Source: Phytophthora sp. 'mugwort' (taxonomy: Eukaryota > Oomycota > Peronosporomycetes > Peronosporales > Peronosporaceae). Taken from it: DNA of 64,000 bases. Below are positions 1 to 13,900 of the stretch, piece after piece. The notes below the pieces were generated by a model, which ran no database searches, had not been told where the DNA came from, and saw only the letters and a list, made by a program, of their open reading frames with translations. Each line of letters opens with the position of its first letter. The first letter of the stretch is position 1. The stretch is from contig JAUCEF010000002.1 of assembly GCA_033558025.1 (NCBI GenBank), positions 868,001 through 932,000 of the forward strand, written 5' to 3'. The translations under genes were made by a program, and so were the position numbers.

Positions 1-3000
1 GCTTGTTTTGCTAAGTCCAATATATATACTCGACATACATGGAAGCTATTTTTTCCATTCAAATCATGTATGTTGTGTACCATTCAGGCTTGAGGTATGC
101 TGTTGCGTAAAGCTGCACCTGGGACAGGGGTCGCAGAATGTTGACGCCAAGTCGATCCCCTCTGCAGTCCTGTGTAACGTGCGTCCGGCCATCCCCAGGA
201 GCCGATGGGAGCACTACGTAGTTGCAATTAATTGCTTCTACAGCAGTGTACCGCTGAGTTCACCCAGGCGGCCGCCAGGGTATGTTTTCTTTGCTATAGT
301 TATATTATACCTTATGTTTATATGACAAGCTACGACTGATACTGTACAGGACAACACTTCAACGTCGCAGGCGACAGCGCGCTCCCCATGACCGCATAGG
401 AAGAGGAGCACGTCCCCTGACCCAGACTTCGACAAGACAGCGGCGGGCGAGAACAAGCGCTGCCATGGGCATGCAAGTTGTGCATCCGAACCCGGCTGCA
501 CATTGCTGTCTTCAGGTCTACCACGAAGACTGGAGTTGTGGGCGGGACATCCCGCTGGAGTACAGGAGACGCGCGTTCTGGGTGGGAAACGCAAGGAAGA
601 CGCCGAAGGCGATGAAGAAGAGGAGAGTGCTCACGAGTAGGGACGTTAGGTTCTTGCATGTTAAAGATAATCCATATCGTTTCGATTTCTACTCTTTGTG
701 CCACCGTTTCTTGAAGCAAATTCCTGATGTAGCGCCGGCTCTAATAAAAGGTGCAGCAAATGGTCTAATGAGTATACATGTTTCGTTATACATTCTTTTT
801 AAATAGAGCTCACATAGCCGCCCCACATGTACATCTCCATACTAAACGAGCTTTAAATAGGAAAATCCCACCCTTACCCTTCCACACACAAAATATATTC
901 TTGTTTAATCTATTTTATGTAAATCTTTAGATAAAGTACTTAAATATTTAATAGATTCTAAAATATCAGAATTAAATTAATCCGTATTACAAAATTTAAC
1001 ATATATGAACGCAGCCAGGCATGTATACTCGATATACATGCATCCCCAAAAAAACTAAGTGTCAATTGTGTACGGTGACTGGGGGGTTAGCTGCGCAATG
1101 AGCGTTGTTCGAATCTCGTTTGAGAGGGGCTTCGGCGGTGTAACTTTGACTTTAGGCATATGAGAATATGAAGGTCGCTTCGAAGTTGTTACTCTCTCTT
1201 GTCGGATGTACTACAGGGTGGCGACTCTTCTGACACTTCTGACGAACTTTAGAAAGTGCACAAGCCCAAACCACATCTGAGGAAATTCGTCGCCAGTCCT
1301 GTTGCAGCTACTATCTGTCTTCAATCCACATGTGTCCCTTTGGCTTGGTGGTGCAGAACCTGTGAGCGCGCCAACCAATTGTCTGAAAATGCGTGGACAA
1401 TATTAATGCAACCGTCTTAGTGCAACCATACATCCCAGTAAAGCAATCATATGAATAAGGCAACCTTACCCGCTGAACTTCCAGAGTTTCGGTCGTCTCT
1501 CGATCGAAGGCAACCATGTCGAGAACGAGTCCTTGCTTCTTCACCGTTTCATGCAACTGATTGAGGTCATATCGAGGTTTGCTTTAAGTCAAGTGCGCAC
1601 GGAGTTTGTACGCTTTCTGGGGAAGGAATGATCATCTTTGAAAACGTCGTGTGTGATCTGTGTCGCGGGTGGCTGAATGACAGCCAAAATGGCTTAATGA
1701 CATTGCGGCTTCGTGGGCAATTGCTACGTCATCTCGTCGCTAATGCGGACGTGCGGGTTGTCGTCGCTGCCGAAGGCGTCCCTTGGGGACACCAAGTTTC
1801 TTGTCCAATCCGTCAAGTTAGCCTGAAACCATTGGGATGTCATAATTGTTCGTTTGGCGCTTACGGGGAAACAGGTATTGCGAGTGCATGCGTACATGTA
1901 CATTAATTAACGAAGAATTTGCGTAGAAATAGAAACTGTATGCGAAGGAATACCAAAGGATGCCAATGACGGGAACTGTGGAGGAAAGAAAGGACTGCGA
2001 GGCGTCGTGGAGCGCTGTCATAAAGCGTCTGTACCAAATATGTCGCTTGATATCGACCAGGTTGAGTGGCTGGAAACTCCATAGCAGCCTGACGCCGCTA
2101 GTTGTGGTGTGTTAGTGGTTGCTCAACTACACAACTACTTCACGGGAAATGTGGATCGGCAAAAAACAATATGTCTAAGGACGACGTCAAGGCAATGAGC
2201 CTCCTGATGCTCTGCTTTATTCTTCACCACTCGACAGAGAAACCAATATCCGACTTGGATGCGACCACCGCAAGCGAAACCCTTCAAAGGCTGCAGAAAG
2301 AACTCAAGTAGGCCAAGCTCGGCTGTATTAACCTCGCAATACATTCCTCTGTTCGTGATTAGTATTCCAGTCGGTTCACTGCCATTTCCAACAGTATGCC
2401 GAATTATAGAACGCCATCTCGAATATCGTCTCCATCTCCCAAAGCTGCTGTCAGCTGATAGCCACGCTCTTTTTCCTCTCAGTATGGGATTGGCACTCCA
2501 TCTGGTCTGCCAGTATCTCCTCCAGACTCAGTCGTATCTTGTCCAGTCTCTTCTCCATGTCTGTGAGGTCACTTAATCGCGCGCGCACCAACTCGCAAGC
2601 CAGCATCGCGTTGTTCATCCCTGCTGCGCCGGGCGATCCTTGCGAAAAAATCTCTAAGTGCTGGAAATGTGCAATGCACACACATATTCGTGATGCACAA
2701 AATATAGGTTGCGCACAAATATATGCGTGGCACACACGTCTGCAACGTATGAGACGTTTTCGCAACCTGGGGGTATCTCTAAATTTAGCCAATGGAAAGC
2801 CAACCCCAAGTGGAGCGTGGAAAACTATAATAATTACATGCGAACAGCTGTTTTTGTGGTCGCTTTAGGTTCTAAGGTTGCTACAATTCCCGTCGTCGTG
2901 TCGATTTTTTACGGTTGCGGTAACGCCATTCATAGCTAGGCCACTACATGTTTGTTTGCCGACTGCTAAACCACTTTATTTACATGATATATTTCGGGCT

Positions 3001-4599
3001 GTGTTCTCTGGCTGTTCTTGACTGCCACTTTGCCTCGCGCTGCCGTCATTGTTGGACTGAGGACATAAATCAAATGAAGTGGGGCGGTCTAGTGTCATAT
3101 AGTGGATTGTCTAGTTAATTCCTCGTCTAACACTAAAGGGTGCGTTTACTAAGCTCTATTATTCTTTCCTATCGCTGTCTACTAACTTGCTGTGCTGCTG
3201 ATGTTTCCGTAGCTGAATGGGAGAGCGCCCCGTGCAAGGGGACGGCGGTTCGGTCCCTTCCGGTGGTGTATTTTCACCTAAAAGAAGCATGTGCGTCGCC
3301 CCCAAGGCAGCTCGGTGTTTCGACGGCAGAGATCGGTGTTCAAAGGCGTGGATCGGTGGTCGCGAGAACACCTCAGCACGGGCAGTGAAGATCGGTGCTG
3401 CAGGTGAAAGCTCCGTGTGCGCTGGTGTTTCCCTTTTCAGCGAATTCAATACCTAGCGTAGAAGGTGGTGGTCGTTATGCACGTGAATTATGACATCGAT
3501 TCGACCGTAAACTATATTGTCGGGAGTCCGTGAAAGCGACGTATGATATCTAATCTTTAGTGAATCACGTGTGCTCTATGATATCAATTCTTGCGACACG
3601 AAAATTACACTGCTTTAATTGGATCGTTCGCCGAAGGATATATGATAAGAAAATGCGCGCGAGCTGTGATTTCGGCGATGCGGTATATACACCTCTGGGT
3701 TGATTTGTCGGATCGCCCGAGCAAGTGACAGGTGCAAGACCGTTCAATAGCATATATATGCATCAAAAGAGGATTTCCTGTGCACAGAGCCTGCATCCAA
3801 GGAGCGCCTTCGAGTGTCACCGTACCACAGCTCCATCGAAGCCCAGGTCTATGAGATTGCGACTTAAAAATATATCGCCTTGTAGTGCAGCCAACTTTGA
3901 ATGGCTTGATGGGCGGAGCGCGACACCTCCGGTAATGCACTTGATCATACGTTTCAGGAGATGCTGGAGAAGCTTTAAGCCAATCCATCTCGAATGTCAA
4001 AGGGCGGGCGGCTGACAATCTACGACTGTATAGTCGACAACGAGGACTAGTTGGTCAAATTACGGCGTTTAAGTTGAAGATACACATCATCGACAACACA
4101 AAAATCCGAAGAAGGTTGAAACGCCTGGCTTCACTAGTGTTCGGAAAAATTTCTTGCACTACCAACCGTACAAAATACTGCAATGCACTACAGCGATCGA
4201 TAACAAATTCTCGATTGCAGAGGCTCAACCGATTGCAATATTTTACTGTGATCGATTTTAATTGCAATAAGTTACGGTAAAATCTGCGTCGAGCAGATCT
4301 TACTCAGCTGAAGCGGAGATGTGTGAATTCTTCACAGCCTTTGCAACGAGCCTGATGTCCTAGAAGTCGTGATTTGCCTCCAGAAATATGATAGCCTCGA
4401 ACATGAGATGGCTCATTCGCTTGCGTTAATCAATCTTTACGCATTCAGCCGAGCTAAACAACTGCTCGACCGAAGCGGATGCCCCCAGCATAATTTACAT
4501 ATATTGATAGTAAACAACTTGCTCAACATGCATCCATTTGCGCTCCTCAAGCACTTGGTAGCAGTCTCGCTCGCCGTCACGTGGGGTACGACGGGCGGG
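1..4599. other. Gene-empty region
   Basis: No open frame here shows a recognisable domain or a convincing coding pattern on either strand. A minus-strand frame at about 2451-2640 has a short charged, coiled-coil-like stretch (acidic and basic residues around a leucine-rich SLEEIL segment), but it has no supporting start or homology. Two stretches (about 1088-1125 and 3208-3265) resemble tRNA A and B boxes and are listed separately where worthwhile. AT-rich DNA lies around 890-1010. Probably intergenic or very old repeat DNA. Confidence 0.5.
3208..3450 (+). repeat. tRNA-like head with GATCGGTG-rich body (possible SINE)
   Basis: The stretch starts with a D-arm-like A box (TAGCTGAATGGGAGAGC). 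After an anticodon-like CCCC/GGGG hairpin comes a B-box-like GGTTCGGTCCC. The acceptor ends do not pair, so a working tRNA is unlikely. Downstream, the word ATCGGTG recurs at about 3332, 3352 and 3391, with CTCGGTG at about 3309. A tRNA-derived SINE (a class reported in Phytophthora) would fit, but no A-rich tail or target duplication was identified. Confidence 0.25.
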
Positions 4600-5310
4600 G
4601 GCATTTATCCGAAACGCAAAGTGCCTCATCACTTCCTGCTCCTGGATATACACCTCACTAAGCTCTCACTAACTTTTTTGCTTAGCGCTTTGATCACTGC
4701 CGACTCAAACGCAGGACTGTGAACGATCGATGCGTCTTGTGCGAGATAGTGGGTCAGTTCAGGAAATCTTCCAGTATTTCATTTAGCGTCCCCGGGCTGA
4801 CGCTATGTCGATCCTTTTTCTTTGAAGACTGATTGTTACGGAATCCAACTGTGTCAATGCTGGCAGTAGATTCTCAGAAGTTGTGTAAATCGGCTTGTCG
4901 CGGCATATATAGCTCTGGAACTTGACGCAATTGTACTTCAATCTCGAAAACCTTTCAGCATTGGATAAGTCAATGACAACCTCGTATCATTGCTCCGGAT
5001 TGCCACCAAGTTAGTCAGGTCGCGAAGCGCAGTAGTTGTCTTCAAGTTGGTTGCATTTGAGATAACAGACATCACATTTTCAATTGCCTGTGGTACACAT
5101 TGGTGGTCTTCCCCGAATCGCTTTATGGCTCGGTTTAGCTTGTGACAAGTACAACCTAGCAGAGTGACGCCGAGCAACTGTTTTTTTTTGCCGTAGCCTT
5201 GTTCGTTGGGCAGTTATTGCCGATCAGGACCCGTATGCCTTGAAGCATCCGTCCGGCACTCTCAAGGTTTACATCGGAAGATATCTGTGGGCCCCGGAGG
5301 TGTATGATGT
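4600..5310 (-). pseudogene. hAT transposase remnant
   Basis: On the minus strand, one open piece (4938-5177) reads like the central part of an oomycete hAT transposase: a GVTLLGCTCHKLN motif, a helical stretch, then RDLTNL and an NDTRLSLTY-like segment that corresponds to the usual N-TRWSSTY. Just upstream, in another frame, is an IGNNCPTNKA-like motif (family D-N-C-T-N). Downstream, in shifted frames, is a HSPAFESAVIKALSK-like piece typical of the C-terminal dimerisation region. The frames are interrupted by stops and shifts, so it cannot encode a working transposase. No terminal inverted repeats were identified. Confidence 0.6.
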
Positions 5311-5538
5311 TTCATCGAGCGGAGGAGATAATCCTAGCAACACCTCCCTACATTGGTCTTCTTGCATAAAACGGCAAGTACAGCCACGTATTGGGTTGTA
5401 CCGTGCCTCGATCCATCAACAGTTTGCGAAACCTTGTGGTAATCCGGCGGATATTAGTGCGTCAACGAGAGGAACGAGAGTGCGAATGTATGGCGTTATC
5501 GACCCTCTGGATACGTGATCCGCTCGTTGTCCACCTCT

Positions 5539-5605
5539 GTAAACAACACGTCGCGCATGACCGCCCATTTGAGCAGTGGATGATCATGCGCGACGTGTTG
5601 TTTAC
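5539..5605. repeat. Perfect 22-bp inverted repeat (hairpin)
   Basis: Arms at 5539-5560 and 5584-5605 are perfect reverse complements, beginning GTAAACAACACGTCGCG, with a 23-base spacer. It lies just upstream (minus sense) of the hAT remnant. It may be abutting transposon ends or a recent MITE-like hairpin. Confidence 0.85.
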
Positions 5606-5627
5606 ATTGGTAAATGTAGATTACTAG

Positions 5628-8600
5628 TTCCCGGTCGCTTACGCAGTCAAACTCCGCAAATCCAAACTGTTTGTTGTGACTTGATTTGCAGTGTGAACTT
5701 GTCCATGTATCCTCCCGACGCAAGATGTTATTTGGCGCCATATGTTGGTGTATCCGGTCTTTTTGGGGATTCTTGTTGCACTTGTTTACGTGTCGCGCGC
5801 AGCGTACTAATCTTGAGGTAGAACGTGACGACAGCAGGGACACCGACAAGGACAATACTACCTCCATTGCGTGACTGAATTCTGATGGTTGATGCGTTTC
5901 CTTTAGTGCTAACGAGAGAATGAGGCGTTCATAGGCTGTGAACTCGTCATCGAACGACCTCTCCCAAATTATCTACGATGTGCTAAAGAAATGCATGTCC
6001 CCAAACAACCTCTCCCGAGCTACTACAGGGAGAGATCTATATTTGCGTCCTACTACAGAATACGCTTTTAACTGCAATACATGTCCGATATCACAATGCG
6101 TTATTGCGGAGTTGCGGAGTATTCAATTATGATTGCGGACGTGGAATGCATTTCAGTCAGGGCCCCGCAAAACCAATGATATGATAAGGTATGGCCGCAG
6201 CAAAAATGGATCGGCTTCATAGTCGCCAACACAAACAGCAAGAGATAATTTGGGTCATCGACAAGGGTTGCTTCCAAGCTGTATTCTTTCTTGGCTATAA
6301 CCCTTTCTGACGGGGTGAAGTCGCTTGTAGCTACGTGAGGCTTAAAGCGCATAGTCAAACGAGTAAGCGTCAGCGACAGTAGACACTGCTTGAAGAGTAG
6401 CAGAAGTTGCCTATGGGATTCTTACATAATGGACTATGGCCCCATAAAGGTTGGAAACGAGATTTGGCCCCTTCGATCAATAGTCCATAATCATTTGCGG
6501 GGTCCTGATTCAGTACCTCATTGCACTGCATGCTACTACTGCAGTCTCTATGGCAATGATACGTAACACTGCAAGTCGCGGCCAATACATTATTTTTGAT
6601 TGATGCCTTCACCTTATGCACGACAAGACTGCAACACCCCTTATCTACAAATATGGAAATGGAGTCGGGAGCACGAAGGATCGTGAAGCCTTCATGAAAG
6701 ACTTATCCACCCGGCTGAGACCGACGGGGCTGGTGCAACGATAGAAGTTCTTTTCTGGAGGTTGTGGGTCCTAGTGGGAAACAAGTTATGATGGCGAGGC
6801 TGTTGTGTGGCGTATGTGGACGAACGAGGTTGCTCGAAACCTGATCGCTCCACATGGGATAACCTAATAAATGCGCCACACTTCCGCGCATCTTGAGGCT
6901 CTGTGATATCGTACGGAGACACAACTCAACCCCCCACCAATTGGCGCGATTAGCCCTTGCGTGCGTGAATTCATGTATCACCGAGGTAGCCGTGCTGGGA
7001 TGTGGATGGACGCTGACTGACTACAGCAACTACCCGAGATAAATACCGAAATCCACCCTAGCAGTCCGAGAGATCCACTGCGATGACGCGAGGTCCAATG
7101 TAGCCGCTTATGATAACGGGAGACCATGGCAGAAGCCCAAGGGAAGACAGAGAGATCCACATAATACAGTGGGGAGAGGGCGTCTTTTAAGCCAATAAGA
7201 GAGATCTGTCGATTGCTCGGGCGATTCGACCAATAAACTAGATAGTGTATTGTGCTTTGCAATGTGATTGGCGTTTTCACTTGGCGCTATGGTTGATTTA
7301 TACTATCTGGAGCTCGATATAAATAACTATAGTGAAAAAGACAGTGCAACTCGACCAGATTATATATCACAAGCCCTGATTTAGATCCCGATTTATTCTA
7401 TCTGCTGTCGAATTGTGTTTGAAAACGCAATTTTGGCCGATTTTATTATAACTCCACCTCTCGGTCTGTCCGACAAAAGATGCACCTTTACACACTAAGA
7501 GTGCTACGAACGTGACAACAACACTCGGACATAGAAATTGGTGAATGAAGATTATCATCGAGCGAGTTGTGCATCAGTTTCCAACAACCTTGTTTGTGCA
7601 CAAGTGCAGTATGTACTCTCAAGACTTTAGGCGAGCCGTTTTCTTATCCGCGTGGTATTTGTATGCAGTAGGTTAGTGATATCTTGGAATTGTTTAACGA
7701 TTCCTTTACGAGGCAAATTCGCACGAGGGCAAGTTCGAAACGTGACAGAGCCGATAAGTGACTTAAGAAACAGCAGCACGCATCTCTGAGCCGTAGTCAT
7801 CAGTGCCACGATACTGGAGCAGTTACACACACACAGACGAAGATAAAGAGCCATCGCACAGCGCAAAACGAGCAAAATTAGAGCGTTGGCAGCCGGCGAC
7901 ATTTTGGCGTTCAATCAAGGGACTCACCGCCACCGAAGTGACATACGACAAACTAGGCACGTTTTAGCTTCTTCGCGTGGTCGATCTAAGGCTTTAAATG
8001 GAGCGACAAAAAATCTGCAAAGCACAATATATTTAACTGGAATTAACAATGCCTGTACATGTATTATACATCACATACTCAAAACAAATTACAAATATTT
8101 GAACATCTAATGTTCTGTAGGTACGCATTTGGGAATAAAAAAACAAGTTGATACCGACTTGCTAGCTCTCGTACAGCCGTGGGGCCGCCCTCTCGGTTCA
8201 TTGCAGGGCACTTGGGGTGAGATGCATCGCCGGAGGCAGCGGGTTCGGTCGACGTCCTGGCCCTCAGCGTTGACATGGTACGATTAATTGTGCCGAGTAG
8301 TTAGAACAAAAGGTAATACGCGTTTACCAGACTAATATCGCAATAGACTACTGTGGTGTTGTAATTCACAGAAAATATAGTTAGGTCAGCTATCCACGCA
8401 ACAACACAACAATTTGCCCACTGGGGGCGAAAGGTGGTGTCCCTTCGCGGTCCGGCCAACTGGTTTCAGTTGCGACTTTGCACTCGCTGAGTACCGTCCA
8501 ACCAAGTTTAACTCCCTCAGGAGACTCGCTAAGCTAGCGATCTCCGTTCCACAATCTCTATGCCCCGCCCGAAATGTGGACGTCGGCGCGTGAGCCCTTT

Positions 8601-9072
8601 TACAGGTCGACAAGCACAGTGTATGCTCGGCTAGGAGATTTTAAGTTTCCTCGGCTGAGGCCCACCGGCTCGTCGAGTCGACAATACTTGAGCTTCACTA
8701 ACAGCTCTAGCGATTCGGGGTATAGGACATCTTATATAAATATCTGGTTAAGCGGAGTCACTAGAGATCTCGCTGCGTCGGACTTAGCCGACCCAACTTC
8801 TCTCGCAAATTTATTTTTTTCGCCGAGTTGGACCGGCGATGTACATAAGCGGTCAAGCTTAGGCTGACCCAATTTAGGCACCCAAAAGTTGTGTTTTGAT
8901 ACCCCGGCCGTAATACGAACCATTTCCTGATTTTCATTCTCCGAACAAATTTCCAACCGTGAGAAATTTCGCGTGGTCTGGTGTTGTGGCAGCTGCGCGA
9001 GCTCTTCGACCTCTCCGGCTTCGTTCCAGTACTATCCGGATCGCTAAAGTCGCGGGGTTTTGCTTCGCTTGC
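5628..9072. other. Gene-empty region
   Basis: No recognisable protein domain is seen on either strand. The open frames are short, overlap each other and show no conserved motifs. Part of 5.6-6.6 kb may belong to the hAT remnant to the left, since the minus frames are of similar quality, but no BED finger or other hAT motif could be found there. Confidence 0.45.
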
Positions 9073-10909
9073 CTAGTTCCTTCGTCTGTTCCCAGCTAGC
9101 GTCCGGCAACAATTCCCCATCGAAGTCCATCCGGTTACTGTCGACGGGTCCTCAACCAAACCAGCTGTCGGTAGCTCATCCAAACCCGCCACTTTCTTCG
9201 ATCGGGATTGGTGGGCGCCCGGGTAAAACCGATATCCACTAGTTCCAACTCGTATCTTAGCTCGTCGATCTTCTGTTTGATCCTGAATAAACCGAGCCAT
9301 TGGTGCGCCAGAATAATTTTTGGTCCAGGTTTCATTCGCTTTATGAAAAGCCACGCTTGGTCTCCCACTCGAAGAACAGCTGTTCGGGTTCGCTGAGCTG
9401 CTCCCTGATCTAGGTTTTCGCTGGTTCGGTTTAATCGCATGTTCTGACTCGTCATTCACGTCACTCAACTGACTGGATAAGATTAGTTGCTCTATCCGAC
9501 TCAACGACTTGTAATGTTCTCAAGCTCTTCGAGCTTTCCCCTTCAGCTGGTAGTCTTTCCTGAGTTTCAGCGCGATTTCTCGCTGTCTGTCTCCAGATGC
9601 AACTCGACCGGGTTCGCTGAGATTACCACTTTCGCTGGGTTAGCTGAAGCTTGTCGCACAGAGGAGGTCATGGCTTTGAGCGTGGAATGCGCATCCCAGC
9701 GTGCACAAAGTAGAACGGGGACTCGGCCAAACTTGAACCTCGTAACATGGACCAATTTCTCGGCGATATCGTCGCAGTCTGCTTGCATTGGGTGCTCTGC
9801 ATAGACCTGTACAGTTTGAACCATCGTCTTGATGCTGCGTTCTTGTTGGCCGATCTGTAGCTGAGTATCTCGACTTTGACCGCATCATCTCAGCGAAAGC
9901 CTGGAAGCCTTCGCTCATGAACCTCGGGTCTCTATCGTGTCGAATCAAAGACGGGCTTCCAAAGCGTCAGAATACGCTTTCTATACCACTAGAGCTCCTG
10001 TCTCGCTCTTTGCCTTGACAATCGCAAATTCCGTAAGGGGTCTTCGAAAATCAATAATATGCGTTTCCTCGCCGAGTCGTCGGCACCGGGATGACGGAAT
10101 CCATCGCCATATTCTGGAAGGGCTGATCAGAGACCAATTTCCCGGCGCATATCCTCGAAGGTAGGGCTTGCCCTTGCTTATGTTGCAGTCTTCCCACGCT
10201 TGGACATGCTTGACTACATCAGAATACAGTCCAAACCAGTAATAATCAGCATTCACAATGTAGTAAGTCCCCATGATGCCTTGATGACCTCTTTAGAGCG
10301 AGTTGTGGCGGTTCGGTATGGACCTTACTAGGGTGTTATCGATGATATTCGTTGAGGTTACGAAGCCTAACCCCATATCCTCCTCGATGATTTCTTCCCA
10401 TCCAACCGGCGGCTTGCATAATGCTGAACTATTAGTGTAGGAGTCCGCCCTCGCTGAGTACACAGCGGTCCGCTAATTTCCTGTGTCGGCGGCATTTTGA
10501 CGGGTGAGCTCATCTCGCCTCGCAAGTACATCTTAACATCAGACCGCCTGCATTCTTCGTCTTTGGCGATCCGCCCTGGCCGTTCAGCTTGGATGACAAG
10601 TGGGTCGACGTCTTGAGCGCTTGGTCATTCTTGTCGCTCGGGTGCGATACTGATTGGGCCTTCAACTCGCTGATCTTCTGGATGCCGGAAGGCCGCTTTA
10701 AATTTGCCCTTCGATTTGTCGATGGGCGCGGGACTTGAGGAGGACTTCTGTGCCGGTGCGAGCCGTCCCATTGCTGCAATATCGAAGTCTTCTTCGATAA
10801 ATCGGACTCGGCGACTTTGACGAACTTGACTCCTGGTACGTTGCTGAGACTGTTGTGTTTGCTTAATCCTCGCTGAGTCAGTTTTGACATAGAGATTGTC
10901 CTGGATCAT
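9073..10909 (-). pseudogene. Eroded Ty3/Gypsy gag?-integrase remnant
   Basis: Minus-strand pieces read in order as a Gypsy integrase. About 10274-9981 has a zinc-binding-type segment (HVQAWEDCNISKGKP) followed by a catalytic-core start. About 9948-9850 has IRHDRDPRF, the second catalytic aspartate region, with an EGFQAFAEMM stretch after it. About 9455-9135 has a GDQAWLFIKRMKPGPK chromodomain-side segment. The pieces lie in different frames with several stops. Upstream (10909-10510) are basic, glutamine-rich frames of uncertain identity, possibly gag/protease linker. No reverse transcriptase and no LTRs were found, so this is an old truncated copy, different in sequence from the Gypsy copies at 47-49 kb and 55-63 kb. 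Confidence 0.6.
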
Positions 10910-13900
10910 TATTTAGCGTTCGTGCCTCTGACTTACGGTCGCCACTGAGAGCAACCTGTCCAGCGAAAATTCCAACACTACTGATACCAATGCGTACGCT
11001 ATTGAGTTTAGCAACGAGTTACGTGCATGTAGTTTATTGTGACATGCTAGCTCGACTTCTAGTTACTCTTTCTTGCAACATGGATTGCTGGATTGCTAGC
11101 CGGGCGTCGTCAACAATGGTCAAATCAGTCACGTCAGGCTAGCGCGCCGCTTGTACACGTGGTTCGTACCGGTATACTAGACTGGGCCAGCTAGCTCGGA
11201 ATCTATCACATTATCAATCGGTCGCTAGCGCAGATTGCACCGCGCCCAATAAGTCGGCGATAACCGAATGGACCTAGAGCTTCTCTATGCTCGAATGCAA
11301 CAGGATTCCGAAAGATATGTGCTGTTTTTTATCGGTCAGTCACAACTGAGAAGTGCGGAGTCTACGAAAGCAGCTCGGGAACATAGTCAACAACGATAAT
11401 GTACTTTTCATATACTGTCCAGCTAACTTTGTCCAAGTAGCGTACTAAAAATAACCATATGGTGCTGATGCTGGCTTACCATTACGTCAACGTGTCACGT
11501 CCTCAACGGACAAAAAAAAAGAAGCAAACGCATCGCTGCTGACCACAACCACACGCCCAAACCTTTTTGACCTCATGCACGAGTCAATGTTAAAACCACA
11601 CCGGGTGGTGCCAGTTCAAACAAACACAGCTCTACATCACCCACAGATCCGTCTCCTCCAGCTCCTCCATGATGCTCAGTGACCAAAATCTTTACAATTG
11701 ATTCAACAAGTAGAGTCCCCGGGACACTAGGCTAACGTATAATGGTAGCTGTCCAGGTGCGGATCTGAGTCTTCCACTAACAAGACCGGGCCCTCCACCC
11801 TGGTGGTCGGGATATCTGGAAGAAAACGCGGGGCACTACGACCGGGCAGTCGTGCCGCAGTTGCTTCCTGCCATCACCCGCACGAAATGTACAGCAGACC
11901 CGCACAGGTCGCCGTGCAAGAGCCACAGGCCTTTGCAATACATTCGCGTGGCAAGCCCTTTGTATCCGTAAGCGCCACAGCCCCTGCGGTCGCAAACCAT
12001 GCTATTTATTATCCAACCGTAGCCGTGCATGCCTGGCCGTTTAGGTGACCTCTTACGCTTTACGCCGTGTGGTATCGTTCCCAGCTACGTGAACCTTGTC
12101 CGGTGACAATCTCTTTGTTTAGTCCAAACTTGACGCTCGTCCTGCACCAAATCCTTACTTAGGGTTGGACGGACAGACCGCACGCTCGTCGCCCTCACCT
12201 ATCCAAGCCTCCCCGCGACCAACTAAAACTAGATATCGAGAGCACCATTTGCTTACAACCAGCCTTAATGAGCCATCACCTCCAGGACCTTTGGCCTCGC
12301 AATCTCCGATGTCGCCCCACCTACGCTGTTCGTATATTCCGAAGTTCTTCGCACGGTGTTAATCCTCCGGCGATCTTTTTTCTATTTCTGTCGACGCACC
12401 TTACTACATTGGGTGCCAATGAAAACCTTCATAAAATCGTTTGAACAGTTTTATCAGTCTTAATATATTTTAAATTAGGGAGAAAGGTTGCTCGAACGAG
12501 GGATTGAAGTTATCGCGTGTTTAACCATGTTACGACTTAAGTGTCTCATTATAATTATTTGGTGCCTTCCAAAACCCTTCTCTCGTCGGATGAATATTTA
12601 TTAACTAGTCTTTTTGGTCACATTAAATTGGTGCATAGGCGGAAGCCGCGGCACCACGCTACGTTAACGCGGAACCCCGATGCAGTGACTATTGATCTGA
12701 TAGGCGAGTGACATTGAAGGCAGCTGGCCTCTTACGCTATAATTAATGAGGGGATCATCTGTAATTGTACCGTTAGTTGTAGGTAGCGGACGTCGCTCGC
12801 ATAGAAATCTATTTTCAAGCCTGAACGACTGGTGAGAGTCGCCTTATCTCCAAGCCGTATCGTTGCCCCCCTCCCCCTCGGAACACGAATACTACGTCTA
12901 CCGCTTCATAGTGGACTACCTGTATTGATGGATTGAACATGCCAAATTTTGAGACATCATATGGGATGATGACCAAAATTTCTCCTTCCCAAATCATGGT
13001 GCTTGAAGTTTCACTTTATGGCTAGCCGAGTTTTGACTGACTATAATAGACTGAGCTTAGTGGTCTGGGTTTTCTTACCAGGAAAGGGCTGCCCACTTTT
13101 AGGCTCGCACTAAAACGACGAGTGAGCAAAGCGTTGAAGTACAGTAGGCAGCTTTACTGTATGGACTTTGAACACTTCAAGGCGTTTGCTTCAATTGAAG
13201 AGTTCTTCCGATCACGAGACTGACAATACAAATGTATGAAAATAACAATGACTCTAAAAGTCGCACACTTCTTAGACGAATCCTACCTTGCTCATTCGTT
13301 GAGCTTCCCATGAGCGATGTGTTGCTCCAGCATACTGACTCTTTCGCTCAATTCCACGACGCGCCAATGTTCGAGCTCCAGCGAGGTCCTCTGACCGCAC
13401 AGTCGCTGGTGTACATTCGGCAGCGGCCATTTCTCCCGTGAGAGAGTTGCACACTGCTATATCAATTTCATCAGCAGAGAATCTGCCAATGGACTCCCGA
13501 AAACCCATCGACGCCCCCCCCCCCCCGCTTCAGAAGGAGCCAAAGGATATGGATAAACAAGGACGTGGCGATGTTGACAAACAGATCTCAAACGTGATCA
13601 CAGCTGGCGTGCATGGTCACTTTGCTGTCACCTGTAGCACGGTTGTATCTGAGCAGGAGCATTCGTCTCGAAGCGAGTTTGAGCAATCGCAGTGGCAGAG
13701 CCGTGCTAAAGTGGCGACCCTGGGGCGAGGCCTCAAGACGAATGGCTAGCAGCCTGTATGCACTCAGTAGTTCGCACCTGTTTCATGGATCGGTGCTTTA
13801 TTTTTGCTCTCGTTGCGGAGTTGTTGCTCATCTACCAGTGAGTCGCCCGGGATCGCGATCTTTGGTGAGCCGCCCAAGTTGACCTTCTTTGTGTTGTCCA

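Noticed and set aside
3208..3275. Functional tRNA gene
   Set aside because: A and B boxes are present, but the acceptor and T stems do not pair.
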